This document shows positions 44,125-52,993 of a stretch of DNA of 64,000 nucleotides, piece by piece. Origin of the DNA: Puteibacter caeruleilacunae (GTDB lineage Bacteria; Bacteroidota; Bacteroidia; Bacteroidales; Prolixibacteraceae); NCBI GenBank assembly GCA_005217565.1, contig SJCO01000008.1:248001-312000 (forward strand), written 5' to 3'. The notes under the pieces are model-generated. The model was given only the letters and a program-made list of their open reading frames with translations, did no database searches and was not told where the DNA came from. How positions within the stretch are numbered: the stretch's first letter is position 1; each line of letters begins with the position of its first letter. The position numbers and the translations under genes were made by a program.

Positions 44125-44577
44125 TTAAAACTTATTAATTGTTGTTTCGTTGTTGGTATGTTCAATGAATACCAGATCCATCTCTTGATCTTCGAGAGGC
44201 TTATTTGCATCAGTAAAAGTTTCCATTTCTATAAAAATGGTTGTCTCAATTGGTGTAACCTCTTTTGACAACGGATTGAATAGAAAGAATGATACTACTA
44301 CCATTGCTGCTATTGCGCTCCAAAGATAAAAGTGCTTATTTATTGAGCGCTTATGCCCATTGGCCATCGCATAGTTGAATTGAGGAATCGGCTTTTGTGT
44401 GCTTTTCTGCAATTCTACCATTGTGCGTAACCTACTGCTTAAAGCTTGCATGCTATCCAGCTTTTCCCTGCACTTGGTGCACGATTGCAAGTGCTTTTCT
44501 ACGCTTGCTATCTCGGCTGAATTAAGCTCATGATCAATATAAGCCTGTATTGTTTCAGTTCGTATACACTTCATCAT
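44125..44577 (-). CDS. Anti-sigma factor with zinc-finger (ZAS) domain and one membrane helix
   Basis: This 150-residue protein has an N-terminal ZAS motif: TIQAYIDHELNSAEIASVEKHLQSCTKCREKLDS, with His and the CxxC pair (His3Cys2-like ligand arrangement). A single membrane helix (about 85-103, WSAIAAMVVVSFFLF) is followed by a short periplasmic tail. ZAS anti-sigma factors hold their ECF sigma partner until a signal crosses the membrane. Its start overlaps the sigma gene end by 23 bases, so the two are translationally coupled. Confidence 0.92.
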   Translation of the reverse strand: MMKCIRTETIQAYIDHELNSAEIASVEKHLQSCTKCREKLDSMQALSSRLRTMVELQKSTQKPIPQFNYAMANGHKRSINKHFYLWSAIAAMVVVSFFLFNPLSKEVTPIETTIFIEMETFTDANKPLEDQEMDLVFIEHTNNETTINKF

Positions 44578-45046
44578 GTTGTACCTTAAAAGTTTTTCTT
44601 AGCTTTTGAATCGACCTGGATAAAAGTTTTCCGATGGAGGAGAATCTGATGCCAGTTACTTCAGCTATTTCTTTGTAACTTAAACCCTCACTGTAAAGAA
44701 CTACTAACATTCGATCGTGTTCAGAGAGCTTTGAAAGCGACTCCCGTAGTGAACCTATTAGTTCGTCCTTTGATTCATCGTCTTGCGTTGAAACTTTTAT
44801 CTTGTCTACTTCATTGTCATTCCATTTAGCATTCTTTCGAATATGGTTTATGCTCTTATTGGCTGCGATTCGATACAACCAATTTCTCATTGATTTTATC
44901 TTCTTCTTTTGCTGTAGCTGATGATATAGGTCAATGAATACTTCCTGAGTTATATCATCAGCAACTGCATTGTCGCCTGTAATATTTGCTGACAGGCGAT
45001 TTACCATATGGTAATATTGTTGATATATCTGTTCGAAGGATTCCAA
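44555..45046 (-). CDS. ECF-type RNA polymerase sigma factor
   Basis: This 163-residue protein has sigma region 2 (YHMVNRLSANITGDNAVADDITQEVFIDLYHQLQQ, RNWLYRIAANKSINHIRK) and region 4 (LSKLSEHDRMLVVLYSEGLSYKEIAEVTGIRFSSIGKLLSRSIQKLRK). The sigma-anti-sigma overlap of 23 bases marks a classic ECF pair. It directs RNA polymerase to its own operon and unknown targets. The third operon gene is a propeller-like exported protein. The promoter region 45047-45177 is shared with the divergent TSUP gene. Confidence 0.95.
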   Translation of the reverse strand: MESFEQIYQQYYHMVNRLSANITGDNAVADDITQEVFIDLYHQLQQKKKIKSMRNWLYRIAANKSINHIRKNAKWNDNEVDKIKVSTQDDESKDELIGSLRESLSKLSEHDRMLVVLYSEGLSYKEIAEVTGIRFSSIGKLLSRSIQKLRKTFKVQHDEVYTN

Positions 45047-45177
45047 TACTTTATCGTTTATTATAAAGTCGAATTAAAGTTAGGATTTGTGACAGTAAGT
45101 GTGAATTTTTTTCAAATAAATTTTTAAAATAGATTATATGATAATTTGTACCTTCGTCGTTGTTTGATTTATAACGT

Positions 45178-45930
45178 ATGGATTACTATTTATATGCAGC
45201 TATTATTGGCGTTGGTATTGTTGCCGGTTTTATTAATACACTTGCCGGAGGAGGTTCGCTTCTAGCACTGCCAATGTTGATGTTCCTGGGACTTCCGGCT
45301 AATATTGCCAATGGAACAAACAGGGTGGCTATCTTTTTACAGAACCTGGTCGGTGTTTCAACATTTACCAAGAAGAAGGTTATTGATCCGCTTAAAGATT
45401 ATCGACTCGTTATTCCTGCTTTATTTGGTTCTATTTTGGGAGCTTATTTTGCCGTAGATATTGATGAAAGAATATTAGAGATCGTGATTGGAGGTATATT
45501 GGGTGTTATGTTCTTTATGCTTTTGTTTAAGCCAGAGAAATGGGTTAAAGGACAGGCTGGCATGATTACTTCCAAGCCATCTGTATGGCAATATATCGTG
45601 TTTTTTGCCATTGGTGTTTATGGAGGATTTATTCAGGCGGGAGTAGGTTTTTTCTTGTTATCGGGATTGGTGCTAAGTGCAGGATATGATTTAGTGAAAG
45701 CCAATGCTATGAAAGTATTTATTGTGCTATGTTACACTGCCTGCGCTTTGATTGTTTTTGCCATGAATAAGCAAATTGATTGGGGTATTGGTTTAACGCT
45801 AGCTATAGGTAATATGATAGGAGCATATTTGGGAGCAACGGTGGCAGTGAAAAAAGGTGCTTTATATGTTCGATACTTTTTACTTTTAGGGTTGATGATT
45901 TCAGCGTTGAAATTATTTGGATTGTTTTAA
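45178..45930 (+). CDS. TSUP family (TauE/SafE) membrane permease
   Basis: This 250-residue protein has about eight membrane segments. The first, AAIIGVGIVAGFINTLAGGGSLLALPMLMFLGL, has the Gly-rich NTLAGGGSLLALP motif and ANGTNRV. The second half repeats it as GVYGGFIQAGVGFFLLSGLV. TSUP proteins export or import sulfite, sulfonates or related anions; substrate is unknown here. It stands divergent to the ECF operon and is followed 1 base later by the pyrophosphatase-like gene. Confidence 0.92.
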   Translation: MDYYLYAAIIGVGIVAGFINTLAGGGSLLALPMLMFLGLPANIANGTNRVAIFLQNLVGVSTFTKKKVIDPLKDYRLVIPALFGSILGAYFAVDIDERILEIVIGGILGVMFFMLLFKPEKWVKGQAGMITSKPSVWQYIVFFAIGVYGGFIQAGVGFFLLSGLVLSAGYDLVKANAMKVFIVLCYTACALIVFAMNKQIDWGIGLTLAIGNMIGAYLGATVAVKKGALYVRYFLLLGLMISALKLFGLF

Positions 45931-45931
45931 G

Positions 45932-46369
45932 ATGATGGAGAGAGACTTACAGGTTGCATTACAGGCATTTGATAACGATTTTTGGCAAGGGATAAATGAA
46001 TTGGTTCAACGTGGTGAATTAGTAATTGATCGTCCTAAAGGTACCAGGCATTCGAATTATCCCGACTTTGTATATCCGTTTGATTATGGTTACATAAAAG
46101 ATACTCGATCGAGCGATGGAGATGAAATTGATGTATGGCAAGGCTCAATAGGAGAGCGCTCGCTTCAGGGTATTTTGGTAACGATCGACTTTGGAAAGCG
46201 TGACTTGGAGATCAAAATACTGATGGGATGTACCGATGAGGATATTGTGAGCATCTATCGAGAGAATAATAAATGTGGAATGCATGCACTTTGGTTACCT
46301 TATGAGTATGATGTTGAAAATGACGATAATTCAGGAGGTGTGCTATCGATAATGAAGGCGTGTTCATAG
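45932..46369 (+). CDS. Small inorganic-pyrophosphatase-like protein
   Basis: From ATG at 45932 the protein has 145 residues, shorter than usual family I pyrophosphatases (about 175). It has the first part of the site: ELVIDRPKGTRHSNYPDFVYPFDYGYIKDTRSSDGDEIDVWQGS, with the Asp-x-Asp-x-x-Asp cluster aligned with E. coli D65/D67/D70. The region that should carry D97, D102 and K104 reads VTIDFGKRDLEIKILMGCTDED and does not match. It is therefore a related domain, perhaps with changed or lost pyrophosphatase activity. Its start overlaps the TSUP stop region, so the two may be coupled. Confidence 0.8.
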   Translation: MMERDLQVALQAFDNDFWQGINELVQRGELVIDRPKGTRHSNYPDFVYPFDYGYIKDTRSSDGDEIDVWQGSIGERSLQGILVTIDFGKRDLEIKILMGCTDEDIVSIYRENNKCGMHALWLPYEYDVENDDNSGGVLSIMKACS

Positions 46370-46520
46370 TTCTTATGTGTAAATAATAAGGCGATGTGCT
46401 TTAAATTATTGTTTGAAATTGTATCTTTAGAATTGAAATCTTAATAAAAGCAGATTTATAGAGGCCTGTTCGTTGTCGTTCTATTTATCTGAAATTCTAA
46501 TAATCTAAAATCGTAAGAGG

Positions 46521-47207
46521 ATGAAGAAATTGATTATGGCGCTTGTTTGTATTGGGTTCGGATATACGGTAATGGCACAAACCAAAGCGATTACTCAATA
46601 TGGGAAAACGGTTATTCTTTACGAGAATGGTACCTGGAAATATGAGAGTGATGTAAATAAAGCAGATGTTGCAGTTAAAGAGCAACCAGCAGTAAAGGTT
46701 ACTCAACCAGAAGCTCCCAAGGCAGTAGCACCTAAAGTGGAGGTAAAAGTTGACGCTTCAAAAAATGTTTCGAGCGATAAACAGCAGTTGTTTTATACGA
46801 TAAGCCCTCGATTGGCAAAGTATTTTGGCGAAGCAAAAGGAAAAGCCAAGTGTGATGTATCGGCTTCAAATGAAAATGGAGTTATCAAGCTTTGGTTCGA
46901 ATGGCAGGTAAATGTGGGTGAAGGTAATCGTTACTTTGGTTACTTAAATGAAGGAAAACGAATTACTTTGCATTTATTAAATGGATTAAATGTTGATCTT
47001 TTTTATGGAGATGGTAATATCGAGAAATTCCTTGAAAAGTATAACATGTCGTACTACAAAGGACACTGTGTGGTGTCGCAGGATCAGTTGAAGCTTTTGT
47101 TGAACAATCCTGTGCTGAATGTTACGATGGAATGGAAAAAGAAAGATGAAAAATATGAAGTTGAGCAAACTGACCTTATCATGAATGCCTTGAAAGAGGT
47201 TATGTAG
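46521..47207 (+). CDS. Exported protein of unknown function with Pro/Lys/Val linker
   Basis: This 228-residue protein has a signal peptide (1-19, VMAQT). The N-terminal ITQYGKTVILYENGTWKYE is a small SH3-like motif seen at the front of many secreted Bacteroidota proteins (DGKxVxLxxDGTWxY). A low-complexity linker (about 52-80, VKEQPAVKVTQPEAPKAVAP) precedes a beta-rich C-domain (about 88-225). No family name can be given. Single gene with a terminator. Confidence 0.75.
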   Translation: MKKLIMALVCIGFGYTVMAQTKAITQYGKTVILYENGTWKYESDVNKADVAVKEQPAVKVTQPEAPKAVAPKVEVKVDASKNVSSDKQQLFYTISPRLAKYFGEAKGKAKCDVSASNENGVIKLWFEWQVNVGEGNRYFGYLNEGKRITLHLLNGLNVDLFYGDGNIEKFLEKYNMSYYKGHCVVSQDQLKLLLNNPVLNVTMEWKKKDEKYEVEQTDLIMNALKEVM

Positions 47208-47245
47208 TTGCTTAACACCTTTTATTCTTTATGACAATAAATGAT

Positions 47246-47284
47246 AATCCCTTCTCTGGTAATAGGAGAGGGGATTGTTTTTAT
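47246..47284. terminator. Bidirectional terminator
   Basis: AATCCC pairs with GGGATT, extended by TTCTC/GAG(A)GG, with a T tract after it. It lies between the convergent exported-protein and hybrid kinase genes. Confidence 0.72.
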
Positions 47285-50211
47285 TAATTGTCAAAGTATT
47301 TATGAATCAAGGATAACAACTCTTTTAGATTAATAGGTTTCGAGATAAACTCATCACATCCAGCCTCTAAACAACGTTCTTTATCTTCAGGCATTGCATG
47401 AGCAGTCTGCGCAAAAATAGGGATATCACGCTGTATGGCCTTAATAAGCTTAGTCGTCACATATCCTGAAATATCAGGTAAGCGAACATCCATTAAGATA
47501 AGATCAATGTGATCTTTGCTCTTAACAATTTCAAGGGCTTCCTTCCCTGATGGTGTTGTTACCAGATTAACATTAACCTTTCCTAAAACAGTCTTAAGGA
47601 ACTCCATACTTGCAGGATCATCTTCTACAATCAATATGGTACGGTCATGCCAGTTAAAATCAGTATGTTGTAGCTGAGGTGTTTGGATTTTTCCTGATGG
47701 TATACGCTTACTTAATGGATGAGAGATATAGAATGTTGTTCCAATATTTTCAGTCGAATCAAACCATATTTTCCCTCCTAACAACTCAATAATCCCTTTC
47801 GCAATAGATAATCCCAGTCCGGTTCCTCCATATGTCTTAGTAATAGAGAAATCAGCCTGTCCAAAGCGATCAAAAATCTTATGATGATTGTCGGAATGAA
47901 TTCCCACACCAGTATCCTTCACAAAGAACACAACCTCTTCAGGCGAAGGTAGATAATAACCTATCTCAATAGCTCCTTCATCAGTAAATTTTATGGCATT
48001 GTTTAGGAGATTCGTAAAGACTTGTTTTATGCGTGTTTGATCGGTATACAAGAACAAGAAATTACTCTCCTGAGGAAAATTAATCTTTAGGTCGATATGT
48101 TGCTTTTGCTTCAATAGAAGTTCCGACTTTGCTAGTGAGGTTACTTCATTTAAAACCTGATGCATGTCGGTATTTTCCTTAAAAATCTTAAGCTCTCCAA
48201 CCTCTATCTTTGAGATATCTAGTATGTCGTTGATGATGTTTAGTAACTGGCGACTGCAGTCGGATACTACATTGATATATCTTCTGTAGTCAGCATCTCC
48301 TGGCTGAATATCATGCAGCAGATCAATGAATCCCATGAGGCCATTCATTGGTGTTCTGATCTCATGCGACATATTTGCCAGAAAGGCCGATTTTAGCTGA
48401 TCGCTTTTAATGGCTTTTTGCTTCTCCTTCACTATCTGCTCCTCCGATTGCTTTCGTATGATTGCCAGTGCAAATATGTTTGCAATCTTTTGAATTACCG
48501 ATAAATCCTTCTTTCTGAATTCTTTCGGTGCATTTGCAAGAGCTATCTGTCCCAGTAATTTACCCCCTGCTAATGCCGGTACCGATAATAGATTCTTAAT
48601 AGGAAGATGTCCCTTCGGAATTCCTTTAGATGCAAAGTGTTTTTGAGGAGCATTGGTGAAGAACGGTTTTCGCATATTTAGAGAAAAACCCCACAATGCG
48701 TTATAGCCATCATCACCTTTATGAAACCTGATATCCTTATTTTTCACCTCACATTTATCCATTATATCGGTCATGGTATGGCACACTAAACTTTGGTCGT
48801 GTTGATCAATTATACCAACGTAGCCAAATTCTGTAGCGGTAAGTTCTCGTGCTGCCTCATACACTATTGATGAAATTCTATCAATGCTTATTTCATGATG
48901 TAAGATTTCTTTACTGATCTCCGAAATCTTCCGATTTATCTTCATTTCCCTTAGCAGCGCTTTCTCTGCTTTTACCTTATCAGTGATATCTTCACCAATA
49001 CTTGTAATGGCAATGAATTTATTATCCTCAATTGTTGCACTATTACTCCAGGTGATCAGTCTTTTCTTCCCTTTCTTTGTTAAGATATAATTCGTCGCAT
49101 AAAGCGGAACATTTTGATTATTGACAATGTCAGTAAAGATTTGTCCAATTCTTGTTTTATCCTCCTCAGTGATAAATATTTCAATCCACTTTTGACCAAG
49201 CAATTCTTCCTTAGTGTAGCCTGTAATTTCAGAAAGGAACTGATTACTGAAAAGGATTTTCCCTTCCTGATCTAGAATAATAGCTATTTGCTTTAAATCG
49301 TCGAGGACCAATCTGAATCGCTTTTCCGATTCAATAAGTTGCTTTTTATAAGCAACCTCCTGAGTGATGTCACGGGCTATTGTAAGTACGTAATTATCAC
49401 CATCCTGATTGAATAAAAGTGAACTTAAATGAAGATTGGCTATATCATTGTTCTTTTTGTAAACCTCTACATGAAAGTTATTAGTTCCCTTTTCAAACAA
49501 CGGACTGAGTTGAGTTCTTATAAGTTTCTCAGTACTGTTGATTTGAAGTTTAATCGGAGATAGTTGAAGTAATTCTTCCTCCGAATATCCAAGAAGTTTC
49601 GAAGCTGCCTTATTTACTTCTATAAAGTTTCCTGGCAATCCATTCTCCTTGAGAGGAAACAGAAACACACCGTCTTCAATGTTATTCAGTAAAGAATCGT
49701 ATTTGAATTGTTGGTCTTCCAGTTTCTTAATGATTGTTTGCTTTGAACGCTCAAGATATTTTGTTCTGGTGATATCCTCGAAAACACAATGAGTCTGTCG
49801 GAAAGAGCCATCAGGATGATAGCCTATTCTTCCATTGTATTGCACGATAATTGGAGTTTTATCTTTTTTATGAATGGTGAACTCTACATGATTCATTTCC
49901 CCTCTTTCCTTAAAAATTTCAAATCTCTGCTTGAACTTATCCCGATATTCAGGAGTAAGCAGGTCTCCGAACCAAGTGCCGATAATTTCATCTCGATTAT
50001 AACCCAATGTGCGTAAAAAGGTATTATTAACCTCTAATATATATCCTTTTTCGTCGAGTGATTGATAGGATAAAGGAGCCTCCTCAAAAAGACGGTAAAT
50101 TCTTTTTAAATTATTTTCATAGAATTGATCAAGCTTCTGGTAGTTCAGAAGCTCCTCTTCAAGGTTTTTTATACGACTTAATAACTGCTCGCGGGTTAAA
50201 GACTTATCCAT
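47284..50211 (-). CDS. Hybrid sensor histidine kinase with three PAS, one GAF and a receiver
   Basis: This 975-residue cytoplasmic protein starts with a coiled coil (about 1-35). PAS1 covers about 38-150 (LFEEAPLSYQSLDEKGYILEVNNTFLRTLGYNRDEIIG), PAS2 about 172-285, PAS3 about 297-415 (ILDQEGKILFSNQFLSEITGYTKEELLGQ) and GAF about 430-595 (ARELTATEFGYVGIID). HisKA is NMSHEIRTPMNG with His 616; HATPase has NLLNNAIKFTDEG, DTGVGIHSD, GTGLGLSIAKGI. Receiver (about 862-973): LIVEDDPASMEFL, LILMDVRLPDISG with Asp 908, and ISKPINLKE. No membrane helix is visible. The output partner is not in the window. Confidence 0.95.
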   Translation of the reverse strand: MDKSLTREQLLSRIKNLEEELLNYQKLDQFYENNLKRIYRLFEEAPLSYQSLDEKGYILEVNNTFLRTLGYNRDEIIGTWFGDLLTPEYRDKFKQRFEIFKERGEMNHVEFTIHKKDKTPIIVQYNGRIGYHPDGSFRQTHCVFEDITRTKYLERSKQTIIKKLEDQQFKYDSLLNNIEDGVFLFPLKENGLPGNFIEVNKAASKLLGYSEEELLQLSPIKLQINSTEKLIRTQLSPLFEKGTNNFHVEVYKKNNDIANLHLSSLLFNQDGDNYVLTIARDITQEVAYKKQLIESEKRFRLVLDDLKQIAIILDQEGKILFSNQFLSEITGYTKEELLGQKWIEIFITEEDKTRIGQIFTDIVNNQNVPLYATNYILTKKGKKRLITWSNSATIEDNKFIAITSIGEDITDKVKAEKALLREMKINRKISEISKEILHHEISIDRISSIVYEAARELTATEFGYVGIIDQHDQSLVCHTMTDIMDKCEVKNKDIRFHKGDDGYNALWGFSLNMRKPFFTNAPQKHFASKGIPKGHLPIKNLLSVPALAGGKLLGQIALANAPKEFRKKDLSVIQKIANIFALAIIRKQSEEQIVKEKQKAIKSDQLKSAFLANMSHEIRTPMNGLMGFIDLLHDIQPGDADYRRYINVVSDCSRQLLNIINDILDISKIEVGELKIFKENTDMHQVLNEVTSLAKSELLLKQKQHIDLKINFPQESNFLFLYTDQTRIKQVFTNLLNNAIKFTDEGAIEIGYYLPSPEEVVFFVKDTGVGIHSDNHHKIFDRFGQADFSITKTYGGTGLGLSIAKGIIELLGGKIWFDSTENIGTTFYISHPLSKRIPSGKIQTPQLQHTDFNWHDRTILIVEDDPASMEFLKTVLGKVNVNLVTTPSGKEALEIVKSKDHIDLILMDVRLPDISGYVTTKLIKAIQRDIPIFAQTAHAMPEDKERCLEAGCDEFISKPINLKELLSLIHKYFDN

Positions 50212-50319
50212 TTCTAAGAGATTTCACCAATCAGTATCTAACTATACGCAGGAGTGCCATAATTGTTCAATTAAAAATAATGATTGAGTTTTTTCATTTT
50301 TTTGCCTCACAGATTTTTT

Positions 50320-50327
50320 TATTTTTG
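50320..50327 (+). promoter_or_regulatory. Candidate -7 element for the C1 peptidase gene
   Basis: TATTTTTG matches TAnnTTTG and lies 34 bases before the start codon. A TTTG at 50301-50304 is 15 bases upstream, shorter than ideal. Confidence 0.35.
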
Positions 50328-50361
50328 GCATGAAACTATTTTTTTAACGGAATAATATAAG

Positions 50362-51561
50362 ATGAAGAAGTTTGGAGCAATTACTTTGTCGATGCTTTTA
50401 GCCTGGTCGGTTAGTGCAAAAGACAAATCAAAAGAAGAAGTAAAAGGTTACGAGTTTACTACTATTAAAGAAATCCCTCATACCTCCGTAAAGAATCAAT
50501 TTAGATCAGGAACTTGTTGGTCTTTCTCTGCATTATCATTCATGGAATCTGAATTGATGCGCATGGGTAAGCCAGAATTAGATTTGTCTGAGATGTTTGT
50601 TGTAAATAACTGCTACAAAGACAAAGCAGAGAAGTACGTTCGCTTACATGGTAACTTGAATTTTGCTGCCGGTGGTGCATTTCACGATATCACTTACGTA
50701 TGGAAAAAATATGGTATTGTACCTGAAAGTGCATACAATGGATTAAATATTGGCGAAGAAAACCACATTCACGGAGAGATGGATGAGGTATTGAAAGATA
50801 TGGTTTCAGGAGTGATCAAGAATCGCAATAAGAAGCTAAGTCCAGCTTGGAAGAAAGCATTCGACAATACTGTTGATTCATATTTAGGAGAATTACCTGC
50901 TTCTTTTGAGTATGAAGGAAAAACTTATACTCCACGTACATTTGCTGATGAGTTCTGTGGATTGAATCCAGCTGATTACGTTGAGATTTCATCATACACA
51001 CACCATCCTTTCTATACAACATTCGAAATTGAAGTTCCTGATAACTGGTTGTGGGATAAAGTGTACAATGTTCCTCAAGAGGAGTTGATTCAGATTATTG
51101 ATGAGGCTTTGAAGAATGGATATTCTGTAGCATGGGCAGCAGACGTTAGTGAAAAAGGATTTGCAACAAAAACAAAAGGTATTGCTGTTGTTCCTGATGT
51201 AGATTATAAAGAAATGAGTGACTCAGAGATTTCAAAGTGGGAGAACATGTCTTCGGCAGAGAAAAATAGCCAGTTGTATAAGTTAGACAAGCCTGGTGCT
51301 GAGAAAACTATCACTCAAGAGATGCGTCAAGAAGCATACGATAACTATCAAACAACTGATGATCACGGTATGCATATCGTAGGATTGGTAAAAGATCAAA
51401 ACGGAACTGAGTACTATAAAGTGAAGAATTCATGGGGTGAATACAACAAGTATGATGGATATTTCTATGCATCGAAAGCTTTTGTTGCATACAAAACTAT
51501 GGACATCATGATTCATAAAAATGGTATTCCAAAATCTATCCGTAAGAAGTTAGATTTATAA
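50362..51561 (+). CDS. Exported bleomycin hydrolase-like C1 aminopeptidase
   Basis: This 399-residue protein has a short signal peptide (1-19, WSVSAKD). The peptidase C1-like core shows the Cys box VKNQFRSGTCWSFSALSFMESELMRMGK (catalytic Cys near 52), GAFHDITYVWKKYGIVPES, the His box DDHGMHIVGLVKDQNG and the Asn box YKVKNSWGEY. It corresponds to the PepC/bleomycin-hydrolase group, here exported rather than cytoplasmic. It would trim peptides in the periplasm. Single gene with a terminator after it. Confidence 0.93.
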   Translation: MKKFGAITLSMLLAWSVSAKDKSKEEVKGYEFTTIKEIPHTSVKNQFRSGTCWSFSALSFMESELMRMGKPELDLSEMFVVNNCYKDKAEKYVRLHGNLNFAAGGAFHDITYVWKKYGIVPESAYNGLNIGEENHIHGEMDEVLKDMVSGVIKNRNKKLSPAWKKAFDNTVDSYLGELPASFEYEGKTYTPRTFADEFCGLNPADYVEISSYTHHPFYTTFEIEVPDNWLWDKVYNVPQEELIQIIDEALKNGYSVAWAADVSEKGFATKTKGIAVVPDVDYKEMSDSEISKWENMSSAEKNSQLYKLDKPGAEKTITQEMRQEAYDNYQTTDDHGMHIVGLVKDQNGTEYYKVKNSWGEYNKYDGYFYASKAFVAYKTMDIMIHKNGIPKSIRKKLDL

Positions 51562-51622
51562 AAATGGCTGTTTCTGAATTAAGATGTGGGTCTTGATTCT
51601 TGAAATAATGTTTCATATATTT

Positions 51623-51658
51623 GAAGGAGTTGACTGGGTAACTGGTCAACTCCTTTTC
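51623..51658 (+). terminator. Rho-independent terminator after the C1 peptidase gene
   Basis: AAGGAGTTGAC (51624-51634) pairs with GTCAACTCCTT (51645-51655), followed by TT. The next gene starts 18 bases on. Confidence 0.8.
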
Positions 51659-51675
51659 ATTTTAAAACGGACGAT

Positions 51676-52602
51676 ATGCGTAAAATAGCCTTTCTTTTTA
51701 CTCTTGTTTTTATTGCCTTGAATACGTATGCTGAGGAAGATTGGAGATGGTGGAATGAAACGCATAATTGGACATCAGGGATGCCTAGTTGGAAGACCAT
51801 GATTAAACTAAGTCCTGGTTATCTTGGGCCTAATGCATTACCTGTTCCTGAAAATCAACGAGGATTAACTCCTGAAAAGCTCGAGCTTGAGTTCAGAGCA
51901 AGTACCCATTTTAGTGATGGAGACGATACCGAAGATCTATTTTTACGATTTTTCTATCCATTTATTCCTGGCAAGGTAGGAATTGAATTGTCGGGTGTTT
52001 TGATAGAGCATTTTAAAATGACACCTGAAACCAGAGATGAACGTGTTGCCAGAGACTATGATGGGAAAGGTATTGCTGTTGGAGATATTTACTTTTCAAC
52101 CTATATACAGTTGGCAAAAGATGCACGAGGATGGCCTGATATGATGGTCCGCTTAACTGGACGATCGGCATCGGGAAACCGATATGATGCTGCTCGCTAT
52201 TCTGATTCACCAGGTTATTCTTTCGATCTATCCTTTGGAAAAGATATTCCTTGCGGGAAACAAGCAAATCATTGGAGATGGCATGGCATGCTGGGGTTTA
52301 TAAGCTGGCAGACCAACTCCGATATGACGCGACAAAACGATGCTTTAGTGTTTGGTGCAGGATTAGACCTAACTCTAGGGAAATGGACTACCGGAGCTGA
52401 AATTGCAGGTTACCATGGCTACAAAGTAGAACGTGACAGTCCGGTTGTTGGTCGCTTTACCGTAGAAAAGAAGCTAAAGAATCATAGTATTCGCTTCAGA
52501 TACCAGCATGGTTTTCATGACCTCTTATACGAAACATTTCGTTTTTCATATGTATTTAATTTCAATTTAAAGAAGCGATATTTCGCTGGATTTATTCATT
52601 AA
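51676..52602 (+). CDS. Exported barrel-like outer-membrane protein, unknown function
   Basis: This 308-residue protein has a signal peptide (1-19, NTYAEE). The mature N-terminus is Trp-rich (DWRWWNETHNWTSG). It then has alternating amphipathic strands: KLELEFRASTHFSD, DLFLRFFYPFIPGKVGIELSG, GDIYFSTYIQLAKD, DMMVRLTGRSASG, SFDLSFGKDI, and a C-terminal strand ending FRFSYVFNFNLKK. This pattern predicts a beta-barrel of about 12 strands. No family is recognised. Confidence 0.75.
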   Translation: MRKIAFLFTLVFIALNTYAEEDWRWWNETHNWTSGMPSWKTMIKLSPGYLGPNALPVPENQRGLTPEKLELEFRASTHFSDGDDTEDLFLRFFYPFIPGKVGIELSGVLIEHFKMTPETRDERVARDYDGKGIAVGDIYFSTYIQLAKDARGWPDMMVRLTGRSASGNRYDAARYSDSPGYSFDLSFGKDIPCGKQANHWRWHGMLGFISWQTNSDMTRQNDALVFGAGLDLTLGKWTTGAEIAGYHGYKVERDSPVVGRFTVEKKLKNHSIRFRYQHGFHDLLYETFRFSYVFNFNLKKRYFAGFIH

Positions 52603-52787
52603 CAATTACTTCTTTCAAAAATTAAATTGTTGCATGGTGGCAAATAATTTACCTCATATTCTTCCTTCGATGAGGCCGGTTTGTTATGCCGTTAAAGAAA
52701 CCCTGCTACGATAAATTTTTCTTTAAGTTTCAATATGTTACAATAAATTGCTCAAATACTTCTTATTTGATGTAAACTTTTTCATAA

Positions 52788-52955
52788 CTATTATGTTTTA
52801 GTAGTGAATTCATCGAATTCGTTTTAAAGCTTTCAGAGCAGGCACAGGCAGATCTTCAGATCTATGGGAATGGGAATATAGATAAACTGGGAGTATACTA
52901 TTTGTATGTTGCACAGGATTCGTATGTGATTTTGGAAAGCTTGATGATTCAATGA
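52788..52955 (+). pseudogene. Possible gene fragment upstream of the aconitase operon
   Basis: A 56-codon frame without a usable start codon ends at TGA 52953. It reads FIEFVLKLSEQAQADLQIYG, then NGNIDKLGVYYLYVAQDSYV, then ILESLMIQ. The composition is protein-like (few rare codons, balanced charges), but I recognise no family. It could be the decayed 3' end of a gene. The remaining part of 52603-52993 shows only AT-rich DNA and an AGATCT-TC-AGATCT repeat inside the fragment. Confidence 0.3.
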
Positions 52956-52993
52956 AAAACAACAGGAAGTGGAAACATTAAAGTTATCATCTT

